From Nostoc piscinale CENA21 (GTDB lineage Bacteria > Cyanobacteriota > Cyanobacteriia > Cyanobacteriales > Nostocaceae): 64,000 nt of DNA. The DNA lies in NCBI RefSeq assembly GCF_001298445.1, contig NZ_CP012036.1, forward strand, positions 6,821,525-6,885,524. The letters are read 5' to 3'. The position numbers and the translations under genes are program-made. The notes beneath the pieces were generated by a model, which worked only from the letters and a program-made list of their open reading frames with translations, made no database searches and was not told the origin of the DNA. Shown piece by piece: positions 26,265-35,291 of the stretch (positions within the stretch are counted from its first letter, which is position 1; every line of letters starts with the position of its first letter).

Positions 26265-27035
26265 CTAATTTTTTTTCTCTTGAAAACCTCCCGCATAGTT
26301 AATTACACAGATAGTTTTATAGGTTTTATGAGTTCCATAAGCAACACCACTAACTTTAAATGCCGAGTTAAAGATATTGGTGCGATGACCACGTGATGGA
26401 ACTCCATCATCAATAATTAATTGCATAACAATATCTTGGGCTGTATTCGGGCCGTAGCTGATATTTTCAGCCGCCGTCATCTCCCATTTACCATAGCGAT
26501 TCAGGCGTTCAAAAGGACTGCTCCCATCACTACCATAATGACCTGTAGCACCTTTATTACCTTGGTCTTTGACATGAGCTTTTGCCGCTAAAGACATTCC
26601 TCTAGATATGCTTAAAGCTCCAACAGGGCGTGCTGATTTAAGAAAGGTGATCGCCTCATCAACAGCTTGACTTCCTTCTTGGGTAATTAAGTAAGAACTG
26701 GAGGATAATCTAACACGTTTACCTTGAAACCTCTGGCGATAGCTTGCCAAAATCGGGATATATGATTTAGGGTTTCGTCTAACTTTATTTGTCTCACTAA
26801 TTACTTGTTTTTCTACAAGTGAAAGATAATCTGAATTTGCTGCTAAATATAAATGTAAACTGGCTTCTTCATCTAAAATTAAATCTGACTTTGCTAAAGA
26901 TACACTAGGTTTAAAAATTTGAGTATAACAAACTGCAATTAAAATGCTAATGATTAATAATGGTAATTTCATGTGTTTGATAATAGCTGCATAAATCCTA
27001 TATATAAAGTAATTTTTATTACCTGTCACCCTCAA
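26265..27035 (-). CDS. Secreted CAP-domain (SCP/PR-1-like) protein
   Basis: A 256-residue protein with a hydrophobic N-terminal segment (about 20-40, LPLLIISILIAVCYTQIF) that acts as a signal peptide or anchor. A CAP domain follows: ATGHYGSDGSSPFERLNRYG with the conserved His, TAAENISYG with the Glu, and VPSRGHRTNIFN with the second His. VCVINYAGGF-like strands end it. CAP proteins are extracellular and of varied function. The likely start may be the internal Met (MKLPLLIIS, near residue 22) because the upstream codons are basic and variable. It appears monocistronic. Confidence 0.85.
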   Translation of the reverse strand: MRVTGNKNYFIYRIYAAIIKHMKLPLLIISILIAVCYTQIFKPSVSLAKSDLILDEEASLHLYLAANSDYLSLVEKQVISETNKVRRNPKSYIPILASYRQRFQGKRVRLSSSSYLITQEGSQAVDEAITFLKSARPVGALSISRGMSLAAKAHVKDQGNKGATGHYGSDGSSPFERLNRYGKWEMTAAENISYGPNTAQDIVMQLIIDDGVPSRGHRTNIFNSAFKVSGVAYGTHKTYKTICVINYAGGFQEKKN

Positions 27036-27050
27036 AGATATGCAATAAAT

Positions 27051-27070
27051 AAAGTATAATAAAATACTTT
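27051..27070. repeat. Inverted repeat in a divergent promoter region
   Basis: AAAGTAT (27051-27057) and ATACTTT (27064-27070) form perfect 7-bp arms around AATAAA. They lie between the CAP gene (minus) and the HEAT-repeat gene (plus). This could be a regulator-binding site; it is A/T-rich and short, so support is weak. Confidence 0.3.
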
Positions 27071-27209
27071 TATTACTTAAATGCTCGTTGCCAAGCCATA
27101 CTAGAAGTAGCTAGTTGAGGACTAATGCTAGAACCAAAAATTAATGACTGCACTCTCATGGGCAAATCAGTTAAAGTAAAGATAAGTAAAGAAAGTGCTT
27201 AGATCATAA

Positions 27210-27890
27210 ATGGCCGCTCTACCCTTACAGGAAATTTCTGCTCAGTTAGAAAGTTCAAATTTACGCGATCGCATGGTTGCACTGGCCAGTCTGCGCGATG
27301 TCCCTGCTGAAGATGCAGTCCCTTTAATTAAAAAAGTCTTAGATGACGATTCTCTGCAACTGCGTTCTATGGCTATCTTTGCCTTGGGAGTCAAGCAAAC
27401 TGATGAATGCTACGCTATTTTGGTCAGAATTTTGCAAACTGACCCCGATTATGGCATTCGTGCTGATGCTGCTGGTGCATTGGGCTATTTAGGAGATATT
27501 AGGGCATTTGAGGCATTAGCTAGGGCATTTTATGAAGATACTGATTGGCTAGTCCGCTTTAGTGCAGCTGTCGCTTTAGGCAATCTTAAAGATCCACGCG
27601 CCCGTGAAATTCTCTTGCAGGCTTTGGATAGTAATGAAGCGGTTTTACAAGAAGCCGCGATTTCTGCACTAGGTGAAATTGGCGACTTAGAAGCAATTGA
27701 TAGTATTCTCAAATTTGCTCAATCAGATGATTGGTTAGTTAGACAACGGCTGGCAGAAGCTCTAGGCAATCTGCCAACTCCTAAGAGTATCTCCGCTTTA
27801 AAATATTTAGAGAAAGATAGTCATCCTAACGTTGCCGAAGCAGCAAGAGTCTGCCTCAAGCGAATTGAAGAAAAAGGGCAGCAAGCATAA
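27210..27890 (+). CDS. HEAT-repeat protein of the CpcE/NblB type
   Basis: A 226-residue protein made of about six HEAT/PBS-lyase repeats. Examples are LRSMAIFALGVKQTDECYAI, IRADAAGALGYLGDIRAFEA, VRFSAAVALGNLKDPRAREI and LQEAAISALGEIGDLEAIDS. Such repeats occur in bilin lyase subunits (CpcE/F) and in NblB, which helps dismantle phycobilisomes. Length and repeat number fit NblB-like proteins. It lies 71 bases before a CpcS/CpeS lyase on the same strand, which supports a phycobilisome role. Exact assignment between lyase-like and NblB-like remains open. Confidence 0.75.
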   Translation: MAALPLQEISAQLESSNLRDRMVALASLRDVPAEDAVPLIKKVLDDDSLQLRSMAIFALGVKQTDECYAILVRILQTDPDYGIRADAAGALGYLGDIRAFEALARAFYEDTDWLVRFSAAVALGNLKDPRAREILLQALDSNEAVLQEAAISALGEIGDLEAIDSILKFAQSDDWLVRQRLAEALGNLPTPKSISALKYLEKDSHPNVAEAARVCLKRIEEKGQQA

Positions 27891-27961
27891 AATTTCCTTC
27901 TCCTGCTACCTTTTAATAATAAGAGGGACTTTTAGTATTTTGATGCAGGGTAATTTCATTC

Positions 27962-28525
27962 ATGAATATTGAAGAGTTTTTTGAATTAAGTGCTGGTAAA
28001 TGGTTTTCACACCGCACTAGTCATCACTTAGCATTTAAACAGTCTGAAGATGGCAAATCGGATATTGTAATTGAGATGTTGGCAGCAGATCATCCCGAAG
28101 TGATCAAACTATGCCAACAGTATGAAGTCAACCCCAGTGAAGCTACCTGTGGTGCAAGAGTCACTTGGAACGGCACAATGGAATGGGATGAAGAGAAACA
28201 CACAGGTTCAACTGTGCTAGTTACTATACCCGATGCTGATAATCCCAATGAAGGTAGATTACTCCGTGAGATGGGTTATGCCGAAAAAGCTCCTGTCGCT
28301 GGACGTTACAAGATGGGTAGTGATGACGCATTGACTTTAACCACAGAATACGAAACTATGTGGTCTGAAGAACGCCTGTGGTTTGCCAGTCCCAATTTAA
28401 GAATGCGCGTTAGTATTCTTAAACGTTTTGGTGGCTTTAGCATGGCATCCTTTACTTCAGAAATTCGGATGGGTGGTAGTTCGGCTGCGGCAAAAGCAGC
28501 AGAAGTTAGTAATTCAGCTTCATAA
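27962..28525 (+). CDS. cpeS: Phycobiliprotein lyase of the CpcS/CpeS family
   Basis: A 187-residue lipocalin-fold enzyme that attaches phycocyanobilin to the Cys-84 position of phycobiliprotein subunits. The sequence (MNIEEFFELSAGKWFSHRTS, ATCGARVTWNGTMEWDEEK, GRYKMGSDDALTLTTEYETM, SEERLWFASPNLRMR) is as I remember the CpeS1 lyase Alr0617 of Nostoc sp. PCC 7120. It is full length, follows the HEAT-repeat gene at 71 bases and ends at a strong terminator, so the pair is probably one operon. Confidence 0.93.
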   Translation: MNIEEFFELSAGKWFSHRTSHHLAFKQSEDGKSDIVIEMLAADHPEVIKLCQQYEVNPSEATCGARVTWNGTMEWDEEKHTGSTVLVTIPDADNPNEGRLLREMGYAEKAPVAGRYKMGSDDALTLTTEYETMWSEERLWFASPNLRMRVSILKRFGGFSMASFTSEIRMGGSSAAAKAAEVSNSAS

Positions 28526-28530
28526 AAAAT

Positions 28531-28563
28531 AGAGACGTGCAACACTGCACGTCTCTATTTTTT
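28531..28563 (+). terminator. Rho-independent terminator after the bilin lyase
   Basis: AGAGACGTGC (28531-28540) and GCACGTCTCT (28547-28556) form a perfect 10-bp stem with the loop AACACT. A run of six T follows at 28558-28563. It begins 5 bases after the lyase stop codon. Confidence 0.92.
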
Positions 28564-28762
28564 GATTGGTGCAGTTGCTCATCGTCGAAGCTAAAACATC
28601 CTTACCACTGACAATGATTTTCAGAGTTTTCGGACACATATTCCTATTATTCTATTGCCTGTTGACTTTGAGAAAACATCTTGACAAACTGTTTGGGAAC
28701 AATGAGCGATCGCTTTTGATTAATGAGGAATCGTTGATCACAGGTATAGTTGGGAACGATGT

Positions 28763-30314
28763 TTAAATTTGGAGTAAGTTAGCGATCACCTGGGGTAATG
28801 GCAAAATAATGATAATTAATAAAGCCATTGCCATTAATCCCAAAATATCGCGTCCATTATCCAATTCGCTGACATCATTTAAGGCGGGTTCATCAACTAG
28901 CGGCATAAATAATAAAATTATTGCCCAGACAAAAAAATTCTGACTGTACCAAAGACAGTAATAGCAGTAACAACCGCGCTATTTGACCAATCATCATTGC
29001 TGTGCGTTGTCCAAACATTGCATGAACAATGTGACCACCATCTAGTTGTCCCACAGGCATTAAATTTAAGGCTGTGACAATTAATCCTAAAAAACCAGCC
29101 ACGGCTAAAGGATGTAAATCAATAGCAGACTTAGCAGTGAGTTGACTGCCTAAAGCTAATTTAGAAAGCAATGCTAATAAAATTGAATATTTTGGATTCA
29201 GGGCATCTGGATTGAGAATACCCATTTTTTCATGGATTGGGACGATTTCCGAATGAGCTAAACCCCAGATTAAAATCGGTAATGTGGCTATAAATCCCGC
29301 AATTGGCCCGGCAATACTGATATCAAATAAAGCTTTTCGGTTAGGAATTGGACTACGCATTTGAATGAATGCACCGAAAGTCCCCAAGAAGAAAGGCATG
29401 GGGATAAAATACGGCAGGGTTGAACGAATTTTGTAGAATTTAGCTGTTAAGTAATGACCCAGTTCGTGAATACCTAAAATCGTGATTAATCCCAAGGAGT
29501 ATGGCAATCCTTCTAAAAAACTATAGGGATTAGATTGTAATGTTGTTAGTTCAACTCCAGAGATTCTAGCTCCCACAAAGGTGGTAGTGAAAAGAGTTGT
29601 AATTAATAGTAAAAGTGCTAATCCTGGTCTAGTTAATTTTTCGGTTTTGTTTTGATTAACTGCTGAAGCAGCTTGTGAGTTAGGCACCAACACAAAAAAG
29701 GGCTTACCATTTATGCCTTCTTGAAAGATGAGCAAAAAGCGATCGCCAAATTGTGATTCGACGTTAGCCTTAATTCGCTGGTAAGCTTGCTGTGGTGTAG
29801 TTCTTAACTGTCCGCGACAGATAATTGCTTGGGGTCGATACTCAAGATTTTGAATATAGTATACAGACCAAGGAAAACAATTTCGTAGCTGGCTTTCTTC
29901 GGTAGGTTCAATGGGACGCACTGGTACTGGTTCTGCGGTAGGATGGATAACCGATTCTGGTTTGGGAGTTTGGGGTTCAGTTTGCTTGTCTGTTGGCGCT
30001 GTTCGCCCCCATTGAAATAACAGCCAGTATAACAAAAGGCAAACAATAGAAGAACCGATAATCAATGATGGTGGCGGAGGTTGTTTAATGCCATACCTGA
30101 CTGTCCATCCAGTCAATAGTAATGCTGGTGTCATTAAAACTAGCCATAACAACCAAACAGGTGTACGTGTAATGCCAAGCGCACTGCGCTGCACCATCAA
30201 ATAAGTAGCTAGTCCTAGGAGGAGGAGAAACCAAAAAGTCATGTTTTCTTTAATAATTTGGAAAAATATCCCACCAGTAGTGTCAGCACCACAAAGCAGA
30301 ATCTCAAACCCCAA
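28763..30314 (-). pseudogene. Site-2 protease family (M50) membrane metallopeptidase, frameshifted near its C-terminus
   Basis: The minus strand encodes a multi-helix membrane protein. Two N-terminal helices, a Pro-rich linker and a soluble domain precede the M50 core: zinc motif GIHELGHYLTAK, AGPIAGF and the second motif MPVGQLDGGH. After SLVQSEFF the frame shifts at seven T (plus-strand A at 28931-28937) and stops soon after, at 28893. With six T it continues VWAIILLFMPLVDEPALNDV and on to LPLPQVIANLLQI, stopping at 28763. The core site is intact, so the shorter product may work. Start candidates include the internal Met of MTFWFLLLL. Confidence 0.85.
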
Positions 30315-30498
30315 TTTTTAACAATAGTTAACTATTAAGGCAGAATTTTTTAGTACCAATTTGTCCAATCATGGCCATAGATGAATTGCACAAAAGCTCA
30401 TAAAACAACTGTTTGATCAACTAAATCCGAAAATTGGATCAGCAGTTCAACTCTGTGATTAAATTTGTACCACTCCTCATTTTTGTATAGTTTTTCTC

Positions 30499-31185
30499 AT
30501 GGGTTCCTTACCTCAACCGCCCGTTCATAATGCTAAAGCACCACGGCCTGTACTTGACAGCATTTTTGCTTTTGTGCCAAATCGGGACACATTGGGAGGA
30601 ACCTCCTATTTCATTGTAAGAAATGAAGGGAATATCCTCATCGATTGCCCAGCGTTAGAACAAATAAATCTGGATTTTTTGCGATCGCATGGAGGTGTAC
30701 GCTGGTTAGTGATTACGCATCGTGGTGCCATTGGCAAAACCCCAGAACTCCAGCAAGCTTTGGGTTGTGAGGTTGTCATTCAAGAACAAGAAGCGTATTT
30801 ACTACCTAATTTAACCGTTACTACCTTCACCCAAGAAATTATTCTCACTTCCACAACCCAAATTATTTGGACACCTGGTCATTCTCCTGGTTCATCTTGC
30901 CTTTATGACAGCACATTCGGCGGTATTTTATTTTCTGGTCGGCATTTATTACCTAATCAACAGGGTGAACCAGTACCATTACGCACTGCTAAAACCTTTC
31001 ACTGGCCTCGACAAATTAAAAATGTTCAATCTTTACTAGAACGCTTTACCCCAGACACCCTTGAGTATATTTGTCCGGGTGCAAATACAGGTTTTCTGAG
31101 AGGTAAACGTGTGATAGACCAATCATACAAGCGTTTAGCTGCCTTGGATTTCTCCGATTTGTTGCAGGTACAGCCCATTTTATAA
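30499..31185 (+). CDS. Metallo-beta-lactamase-fold protein with degraded metal site
   Basis: A 228-residue MBL-fold protein. Typical parts are TSYFIVRNEGNILIDCPA, WLVITHRGAIGK at the place of the zinc motif, WTPGHSPGSSCLY with the third metal-site His, and GGILFSGRHLL. The usual HxHxDH is reduced to H-R-G-A-I-G, so most ligands are missing and metal hydrolase activity is doubtful. It may serve as a binding or structural protein, or use another chemistry. It stands alone, divergent from the M50 gene. Confidence 0.75.
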   Translation: MGSLPQPPVHNAKAPRPVLDSIFAFVPNRDTLGGTSYFIVRNEGNILIDCPALEQINLDFLRSHGGVRWLVITHRGAIGKTPELQQALGCEVVIQEQEAYLLPNLTVTTFTQEIILTSTTQIIWTPGHSPGSSCLYDSTFGGILFSGRHLLPNQQGEPVPLRTAKTFHWPRQIKNVQSLLERFTPDTLEYICPGANTGFLRGKRVIDQSYKRLAALDFSDLLQVQPIL

Positions 31186-31314
31186 GGGAGTAGGAAGGAG
31201 AAAGTTTTTGATCAAAGGCTGAGTCAAAACTTTCATATCAGCTTTTTCTCTCTTATCTTCCTTATCTCCCTTGTCCCATTTCCAGCCAGCTTGGAAAAAA
31301 CCTACATTCTTCTC
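31186..31314. repeat. Convergent intergenic inverted repeat
   Basis: GGGAGTAGGAAGGAGAA (about 31187-31203) is mirrored near the other end by TTCTCCTACTCCCTACTTCC (about 31309-31328, entering the end of ctpA). The space between convergent genes can therefore fold into a long imperfect hairpin. It may end transcription from both sides. Confidence 0.5.
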
Positions 31315-32574
31315 CTACTCCCTACTTCCTACTACTAAAGGATTTTGTGCCAATATTTCGACTGCGGCTTGATATTGCGAATCTGCTTCTGTGGCCAGTT
31401 GATCGCGGGAAATGGGCTGTTGAGTAACTATTTTATCTGGCTTGATTCCGAGTTTATTAATATCTCGATGTTGGGGAGTTTCATATTTAGCAATTGTAAC
31501 TGCTAAACCAGAACCATCTGACAGTTCAAATAAAGATTGAATTAAGCCTTTACCAAATGTAGTTTCGCCTACTAATTTGGCACGGCCATTATCTTGCAAT
31601 GCGCCAGCGAGAATTTCACTAGCACTCGCAGTTCCTTGATTGACTAAAATTACTAAGGGGTCGTTTGTGAGTGCTGGGCCAAAGGCTTCAAAACTGCCTT
31701 GAATACCTTGACGATTCACAGTGTAGACAATAGTGCCAGAATCTAACCACAGCCGCGCAATTTCCACGCCAGCCTGTAAAAGTCCCCCTGGATTATTGCG
31801 TAAATCTAAAATATAGGCAGCAGCGCCTTTTTTTTCTAGACTATTAATAGCGTGTGCCAACTCTGTAGAGGCATTGGCGTTAAATTGAGTGAGGCGAAGA
31901 TAGCCAATGGATGTGCCTTGAGGAGAAGTACGCAATTGAGAAACAACTGGGTTGAGTTCAATGCGATCGCGCACTATACTAACTTCTCGCTGTGCTTCTC
32001 CATCACGTTCAATTAACAGCGTTACTAAACTGCCAATAGGGCCACGCATTCTGGCTGCTGCTTCGTCCAGAGTTAAATTCTCTGTGGAAAATCCTTCAAT
32101 TTTGAGAATGCGATCGCGCGGTCTAATACCAGCTTTCTCGGCTGGCGAACCTTCAATCGGCGAAACAACCTCTAGTTGACCTGTTTGCGGATTGAGGGCG
32201 ATTTGCAACCCAACTCCAGTTAACTCTCCAGAAGTATTGACCTGCAAGCTACGGTACTGTTCTGGATCTAAAAAACGGGTAAAAGGATCATCTAGACTCT
32301 TGAGCATGGACTGAATCGCCGTGTAAGCAGCTTCTTTGTTAATAAACGGCTTCTCCAGCACTTTTTGTCTAACCGTTGCCCAGTTTTGCTGATTAAATGT
32401 GTCGTCTAAATAAGTGCGATTGACAATGCGCCAAACTTCTGAAACTAGCTTTTGTTCACTGGTTAATGCGGTGGCCGTTGGGATAAACCCGCCAAGCGCC
32501 AAACAAAATGCCAAAAATAGTGACAAACCTACCCGAAAAACGTACTTTTGCATGAACCCCATTCTCAATTCCAC
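31315..32574 (-). CDS. ctpA: Carboxyl-terminal processing protease CtpA
   Basis: About 412-419 residues. A signal peptide (FRVGLSLFLAFCLALGGF to ATA-LTS) targets it to the lumen or periplasm. A PDZ domain spans about 110-190 (GVGLQIA, SPAEKAGIRPRDRILKIEG). The S41 protease core has the Ser of NQGTASASEILAGAL and the Lys of TFGKGLIQSLF as catalytic dyad. CtpA removes the C-terminal extension of D1 during photosystem II assembly; paralogues CtpB/C are similar, so the subtype rests partly on its place divergent to petBD, as in other cyanobacteria. Starts at 32574, 32562 or 32553 are possible; the last leaves the most typical signal peptide. Confidence 0.92.
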   Translation of the reverse strand: MELRMGFMQKYVFRVGLSLFLAFCLALGGFIPTATALTSEQKLVSEVWRIVNRTYLDDTFNQQNWATVRQKVLEKPFINKEAAYTAIQSMLKSLDDPFTRFLDPEQYRSLQVNTSGELTGVGLQIALNPQTGQLEVVSPIEGSPAEKAGIRPRDRILKIEGFSTENLTLDEAAARMRGPIGSLVTLLIERDGEAQREVSIVRDRIELNPVVSQLRTSPQGTSIGYLRLTQFNANASTELAHAINSLEKKGAAAYILDLRNNPGGLLQAGVEIARLWLDSGTIVYTVNRQGIQGSFEAFGPALTNDPLVILVNQGTASASEILAGALQDNGRAKLVGETTFGKGLIQSLFELSDGSGLAVTIAKYETPQHRDINKLGIKPDKIVTQQPISRDQLATEADSQYQAAVEILAQNPLVVGSRE

Positions 32575-32927
32575 CTGAACCCAAATTGTATCGAACTGCC
32601 CAGTTCTCTTGTTGTTGATGAAATCTATCTCTCGACTATGTTACTTTTTTTATAGAAGTAGTGCATTGCTCTCATCAAATTGTTAAGGCAATCTATGAGT
32701 ACACAAGGCACTCTACAAACGATAAAATCTTCTTTGGAACTGGCATTTTAAGTGTTTGGTTGCAAAGAGAACGCCATATATTTCATATTTACAGAGTGTT
32801 AAGTTGCTGAAAACGCTCATCACTCTGAAAGCAACAAAACCAAACAAACAACTTTTTTGTGAAAATCCCAAAATTGCCACTTGGGAGATTTATCAACCGC
32901 AACCGATTTTTAGGAACTTGAGATTGT
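32575..32927. promoter_or_regulatory. Divergent ctpA/petB promoter region
   Basis: These 353 bases separate ctpA (minus) from petB (plus) and must hold promoters for both. No clear -35/-10 pair, NtcA site or palindrome stood out. The part before petB is rich in A and T. Confidence 0.4.
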
Positions 32928-33575
32928 ATGGCCAACGTTTACGACTGGTTTGAGGAACGCTTGGAAATTCAGGCGCTTGCTGAAGACGTAACAAGCAAGT
33001 ACGTACCTCCCCACGTCAACATCTTTTACTGTCTGGGTGGAATTACTCTAGTTTGCTTTCTCATCCAGTTTGCTACTGGATTTGCAATGACGTTCTACTA
33101 CAGACCAACAGTTACAGAAGCTTATGCTTCTGTACAGTACATCATGAACGAAGTAAACTTCGGTTGGCTGATTCGCTCCATCCACCGTTGGTCTGCCAGC
33201 ATGATGGTGTTAATGATGATTCTGCACGTTTTCCGGGTTTATTTGACTGGTGGTTTTAAAAAGCCCCGCGAATTGACCTGGGTCAGCGGTGTAATCATGG
33301 CTGTGATCACCGTTTCCTTTGGAGTGACTGGCTACTCTTTGCCTTGGGATCAAGTAGGATACTGGGCTGTGAAAATCGTGAGTGGTGTACCAGAAGCGAT
33401 TCCCGTAGTTGGGACATTGATTTCTGATTTGTTGCGCGGTGGTTCTAGTGTTGGTCAAGGAACCCTAACTCGTTACTACAGCGCCCACACCTTTGTTCTA
33501 CCTTGGCTAATTGCAGTCTTCATGCTGTTCCACTTCTTGATGATCCGCAAACAAGGCATTTCTGGGCCTTTGTAA
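32928..33575 (+). CDS. petB: Cytochrome b6 (PetB)
   Basis: A 215-residue core subunit of the cytochrome b6f complex in the thylakoid membrane, passing electrons between photosystems and in respiration. The b-heme His pairs are visible in SIHRWSASMMVLMMILHVFRVY and SAHTFVLPWLIAVFMLFHF. The Cys of NIFYCLGG binds the extra c-type heme. Four membrane helices are present and the length is exactly as expected. It is followed 227 bases later by petD, as in other cyanobacteria. Confidence 0.99.
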   Translation: MANVYDWFEERLEIQALAEDVTSKYVPPHVNIFYCLGGITLVCFLIQFATGFAMTFYYRPTVTEAYASVQYIMNEVNFGWLIRSIHRWSASMMVLMMILHVFRVYLTGGFKKPRELTWVSGVIMAVITVSFGVTGYSLPWDQVGYWAVKIVSGVPEAIPVVGTLISDLLRGGSSVGQGTLTRYYSAHTFVLPWLIAVFMLFHFLMIRKQGISGPL

Positions 33576-33802
33576 TTTCATTGTTGGTTCAGCCAAAATG
33601 TGAACAGGCATTAGCTATTTCCAGACAAATTTGTTTGTTTTAAACTGATGAACAATTAGATATGGCACATCAGCAAAAAATCACAGACAGTTTGACTAAG
33701 AAATAATCGCTATTCCCCGGTCTAATAAGACTGGGGTAGCCTCAAAGCAAATGGCTAACATCAATGCTTTAACTGAAATTCAGCAGGAGAACGCATTTAA
33801 AA

Positions 33803-34285
33803 ATGGCAACACAGAAAAAACCCGATCTGAGCGATCCTATCTTAAGAGCCAAGCTGGCGAAGGGAATGGGTCACAACTATTATGGTGAACCCGCTTGGCC
33901 CAATGATCTACTTTATGTATTCCCAATTGTAATCATGGGATCTTTCGCTTGTATTGTGGCTCTAGCTGTACTAGACCCAGCAATGACAGGTGAACCAGCA
34001 GATCCTTTCGCTACCCCACTGGAAATTCTGCCAGAGTGGTACTTGTACCCTGTATTCCAAATTTTGCGATCGCTTCCTAACAAATTGTTGGGAGTTCTGG
34101 CAATGGCTTCCGTACCCCTGGGATTAATTCTGGTTCCCTTCATTGAGAACGTGAATAAGTTCCAAAACCCCTTCCGTCGTCCAGTTGCAACTACAGTATT
34201 TCTGTTTGGAACTTTGGTAACTTTGTGGTTGGGTATTGGCGCAGCTTTACCTTTAGACAAATCCTTGACCTTGGGACTTTTCTAA
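33803..34285 (+). CDS. petD: Cytochrome b6f subunit IV (PetD)
   Basis: A 160-residue partner of cytochrome b6, forming the quinol-oxidation site. It has three membrane helices and the conserved PEWY element in EILPEWYLYPVFQILR. CAGGAGAACG just upstream of the ATG is a good ribosome-binding site. It probably shares a transcript with petB and ends at a hairpin near 34350. Confidence 0.99.
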   Translation: MATQKKPDLSDPILRAKLAKGMGHNYYGEPAWPNDLLYVFPIVIMGSFACIVALAVLDPAMTGEPADPFATPLEILPEWYLYPVFQILRSLPNKLLGVLAMASVPLGLILVPFIENVNKFQNPFRRPVATTVFLFGTLVTLWLGIGAALPLDKSLTLGLF

Positions 34286-34679
34286 ATTAGATTAGTTACC
34301 AAAAATTGCTTTGACGCTTGTGTAAGTTTGATTAGCATGTAAAAGGGTGTGAGTGGTGGCTAAAACCACTCATACTCTCTAAAATATGCTAGTGAAACAA
34401 TCAACAAGCGTCAATTTTAGTAATCTAGTATAACAAGGCAAAAGTAAAAAGGAAAAAAGAAACAATAGTGATACCACAAGCTTTTTAGCAATTTTTTATG
34501 GTCTGTTTATTTACGCCGAACTGTACTAGGCAGTACCTGAGATTTTTTCTGGTTATATAGCAAAGCAGATTTTAGGACATTTAACTTTGTCCTGTGACAT
34601 CACAAGTTATACCAAAGCTAAAAATCTCCCAAAGTCAACCAGTTAAAACGTTTTTTATTGAATACTCAAGTCAAGGTCA
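34286..34679. other. Intergenic region after petD
   Basis: Besides the hairpin at 34350-34372, these 394 bases are A/T-rich and hold no gene I can support. A run of purine-rich AAGGCAAAAGTAAAAAGG lies near 34434-34452. The promoter of the anti-sigma kinase gene must lie in the right half, but no box was convincing. Confidence 0.4.
34350..34372 (+). terminator. Probable petBD terminator hairpin
   Basis: TGAGTGGT (34350-34357) pairs perfectly with ACCACTCA (34365-34372) over a 7-base loop, about 65 bases after the petD stop. The following TACTCTCTAAAAT is not a clean T-run, so it may be a transcript-stabilising 3' hairpin instead. Confidence 0.5.
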
Positions 34680-35114
34680 ATGCTGAGAATGGTGGAGCGC
34701 GACCATCTGACTGTCAGGAGCGAACTTCCGCTCTTAAATAAAGTTCAACAATGGTTTGAGCAGTTTTGTCTCAAATATTTATGTCAACGTGGTTGGACAG
34801 AAAACCAACTCTATCGTCTGAATTTAGCATTAGCAGAGGGCTTTACCAATGCAGTGCGCCATGCTCATGAGGCTTTACCACCGGAAACAACTATAGATAT
34901 TGAAGTGAGTCTATGGATTGACCGAATGGAAATTAGAATTTGGGATCATGGCCAGCCTTTTAATCCAGATGCGATCGCCGAGCCAAAACCAGGTACTCCC
35001 CAGGAAGGAGGTTATGGCTGGTTTTTGTTAAGGCGTTTAACTGATCGGGTGGTTTATGAACGTAGTGCGGATGAGCGAAATTGTCTGTTAATCATCGAGT
35101 ACAGTCGCCAATAA
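34680..35114 (+). CDS. Anti-sigma-factor-type ATP-binding protein (RsbW/SpoIIAB-like)
   Basis: A 144-residue single-domain GHKL ATPase. The N box is ALAEGFTNAVRHAH, the G1 box is IWDHGQPFNPD, and the G2 region is GGYGWFLLRRLTDRV. There is no dimerisation or sensor domain, which fits switch kinases that bind sigma factors or phosphorylate STAS anti-anti-sigma proteins. No partner gene is adjacent, so its target is unknown. Confidence 0.85.
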   Translation: MLRMVERDHLTVRSELPLLNKVQQWFEQFCLKYLCQRGWTENQLYRLNLALAEGFTNAVRHAHEALPPETTIDIEVSLWIDRMEIRIWDHGQPFNPDAIAEPKPGTPQEGGYGWFLLRRLTDRVVYERSADERNCLLIIEYSRQ

Positions 35115-35291
35115 ATTTCAATGGTAAAAAATAAGGGAATTTCAGGTTAAATACAAAATTTGTGTATAAAAAATATACACAGTCTAGTAAAGTCAGCATA
35201 CGATTTTAGTGACACTTTTGCTAAGATTTGGCAGCAGCATAGAGATAATTCTGGCTGCACTAAAGTGGAACTTGTATCAATAAAAACTTAA

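Noticed and set aside
28566..28766. Plus-strand 66-residue open frame after the bilin-lyase terminator
   Set aside because: No family match. Its 3' end overlaps only the last bases of the repaired minus-strand M50 frame, no ribosome site is seen, and composition looks random.
33576..33802. Small open frame (MAHQQKITDSLTKK) between petB and petD
   Set aside because: Only about 14 codons, no ribosome site and no reason to expect a gene within the petBD spacer.
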